NCBI RefSeq assembly: GCF_003663825.1
Contig: NZ_RCCC01000001.1
Span: forward strand, 4,038,501 to 4,102,500
DNA: 64,000 nt
Direction of reading: 5' to 3'
DNA from: Acidovorax sp. 106
GTDB taxonomy: Bacteria > Pseudomonadota > Gammaproteobacteria > Burkholderiales > Burkholderiaceae_C
In this document: positions 63,666-64,000 of the stretch, piece by piece
Position numbering within the stretch: the stretch's first letter is position 1
Layout of the letters: every line of letters begins with the position of its first letter
Program-made: the position numbers and the translations under genes
Notes under the pieces: generated by a model
The model's database searches: none
The model's input: only the letters and a program-made list of their open reading frames with translations
What the model was told of the DNA's origin: nothing

Positions 63666-64000
63666 TCAGGTCCGGCCCACCACCTGCTGCCTGCCACGTG
63701 ACTTGGCCTCGTACACCAGCGCATCGGCGCGTGCCAGCAGGGCGCTGGTGCTTTCCCCAGCCCGGTAGGCCGTGACACCGAAGCTGGCGCTGATGGTCAG
63801 CGGCGGCACGCTGCCCCCGGCAGGGCGTGCCACGCGTGCCGACTCCAGGGGCTGCTCGGGCAGGCTGCGGCACAGGCGTTGCGCGGTGGCCATGGCGGCG
63901 TCCAGCTCGGTCTCGGGCAGCACCACCACAAACTCTTCGCCACCATAGCGGGCCACCCAGTCCACCCCATGGCGCAGGCTGGCGCTGACATGGCTGGCAG
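63666..64000 (-). CDS. Diguanylate cyclase (GGDEF), C-terminal part
   Basis: The gene runs off the right edge; 111 residues are visible. The intact signature WVARYGGEEFVVVLPETELD indicates an active cyclase that makes cyclic-di-GMP, followed by ISASFGVTAYRAGESTSALLARADALVYEAK. The residues where an RxxD product-inhibition site would be read HGVD, so that site appears to be lost. It sits opposite the EAL protein, so a synthesis/degradation pair for cyclic-di-GMP is at this locus. Confidence 0.9.
   Translation of the reverse strand, partial: ASHVSASLRHGVDWVARYGGEEFVVVLPETELDAAMATAQRLCRSLPEQPLESARVARPAGGSVPPLTISASFGVTAYRAGESTSALLARADALVYEAKSRGRQQVVGRT

Overview
This is a GC-rich betaproteobacterial chromosome segment, most likely from the Comamonadaceae (Acidovorax/Delftia-type). 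Grounds for this are BUG-type solute receptors, protein sequence style, a tandem glycine riboswitch ahead of gcvT, and a dispersed palindromic repeat with core AGCGCTNGCAGCTAT seen about ten times. Gene density is high, most genes look vertically inherited, and the only intact mobile element is one ISAs1-family insertion. No rRNA, tRNA, CRISPR or prophage genes were recognised.

Layout. 1-5.9 kb: the end of an aminotransferase-like gene, then a CitMHS citrate transporter divergent from a response regulator / TctE-type kinase / periplasmic binding protein operon. 5.9-14.1 kb: alaS, a 2OG-Fe oxygenase, a universal stress protein, a BUG receptor, a thiolase and an SDR. 13.5-15.2 kb: a MarR regulator divergent from an EamA exporter, with two MarR-type operators between them. 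15.2-21.8 kb: a quorum-sensing island with luxI and luxR divergent around a canonical lux box. Downstream of luxI lie cysC, a DHH phosphoesterase and a sulfotransferase in tightly coupled order, then a chemoreceptor. 21.9-29.5 kb: RluA-type pseudouridine synthase, hybrid sensor kinase, nitroreductase, and a MerR-controlled MFS pump with a 19-bp-spacer promoter, plus an FKBP. 29.9-37.9 kb: TRAP transporter genes running directly into a tandem glycine riboswitch and gcvT-gcvH-gcvP. 38.2-41.5 kb: an Lrp regulator, and ETF-ubiquinone oxidoreductase divergent from an SDR around a TetR-type palindrome. 41.6-47.5 kb: a yersiniabactin-type siderophore uptake locus (FyuA-like receptor, YbtX/FptX-like permease, FAD monooxygenase, AraC regulator). 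47.6-53.1 kb: AhpD/CMD-type proteins, a PAS-LuxR regulator divergent from scoAB, and an MFS transporter behind a G12 tract. 53.2-61.1 kb: metN-metI, the IS element, a DUF1566-type protein, a KefB/YbaL antiporter, a DUF6817-like protein and metQ. 61.2-64 kb: an EAL/degenerate-GGDEF protein and the end of a GGEEF diguanylate cyclase.

The most interesting system is the quorum-sensing island. APS kinase makes PAPS, the sulfotransferase would consume it, and a DHH/DHHA1 phosphoesterase could remove the inhibitory by-product PAP. All three sit behind a LuxI synthase and a lux box, so the cell may switch on sulfation of an unknown metabolite at quorum. The substrate cannot be told from the sequence.
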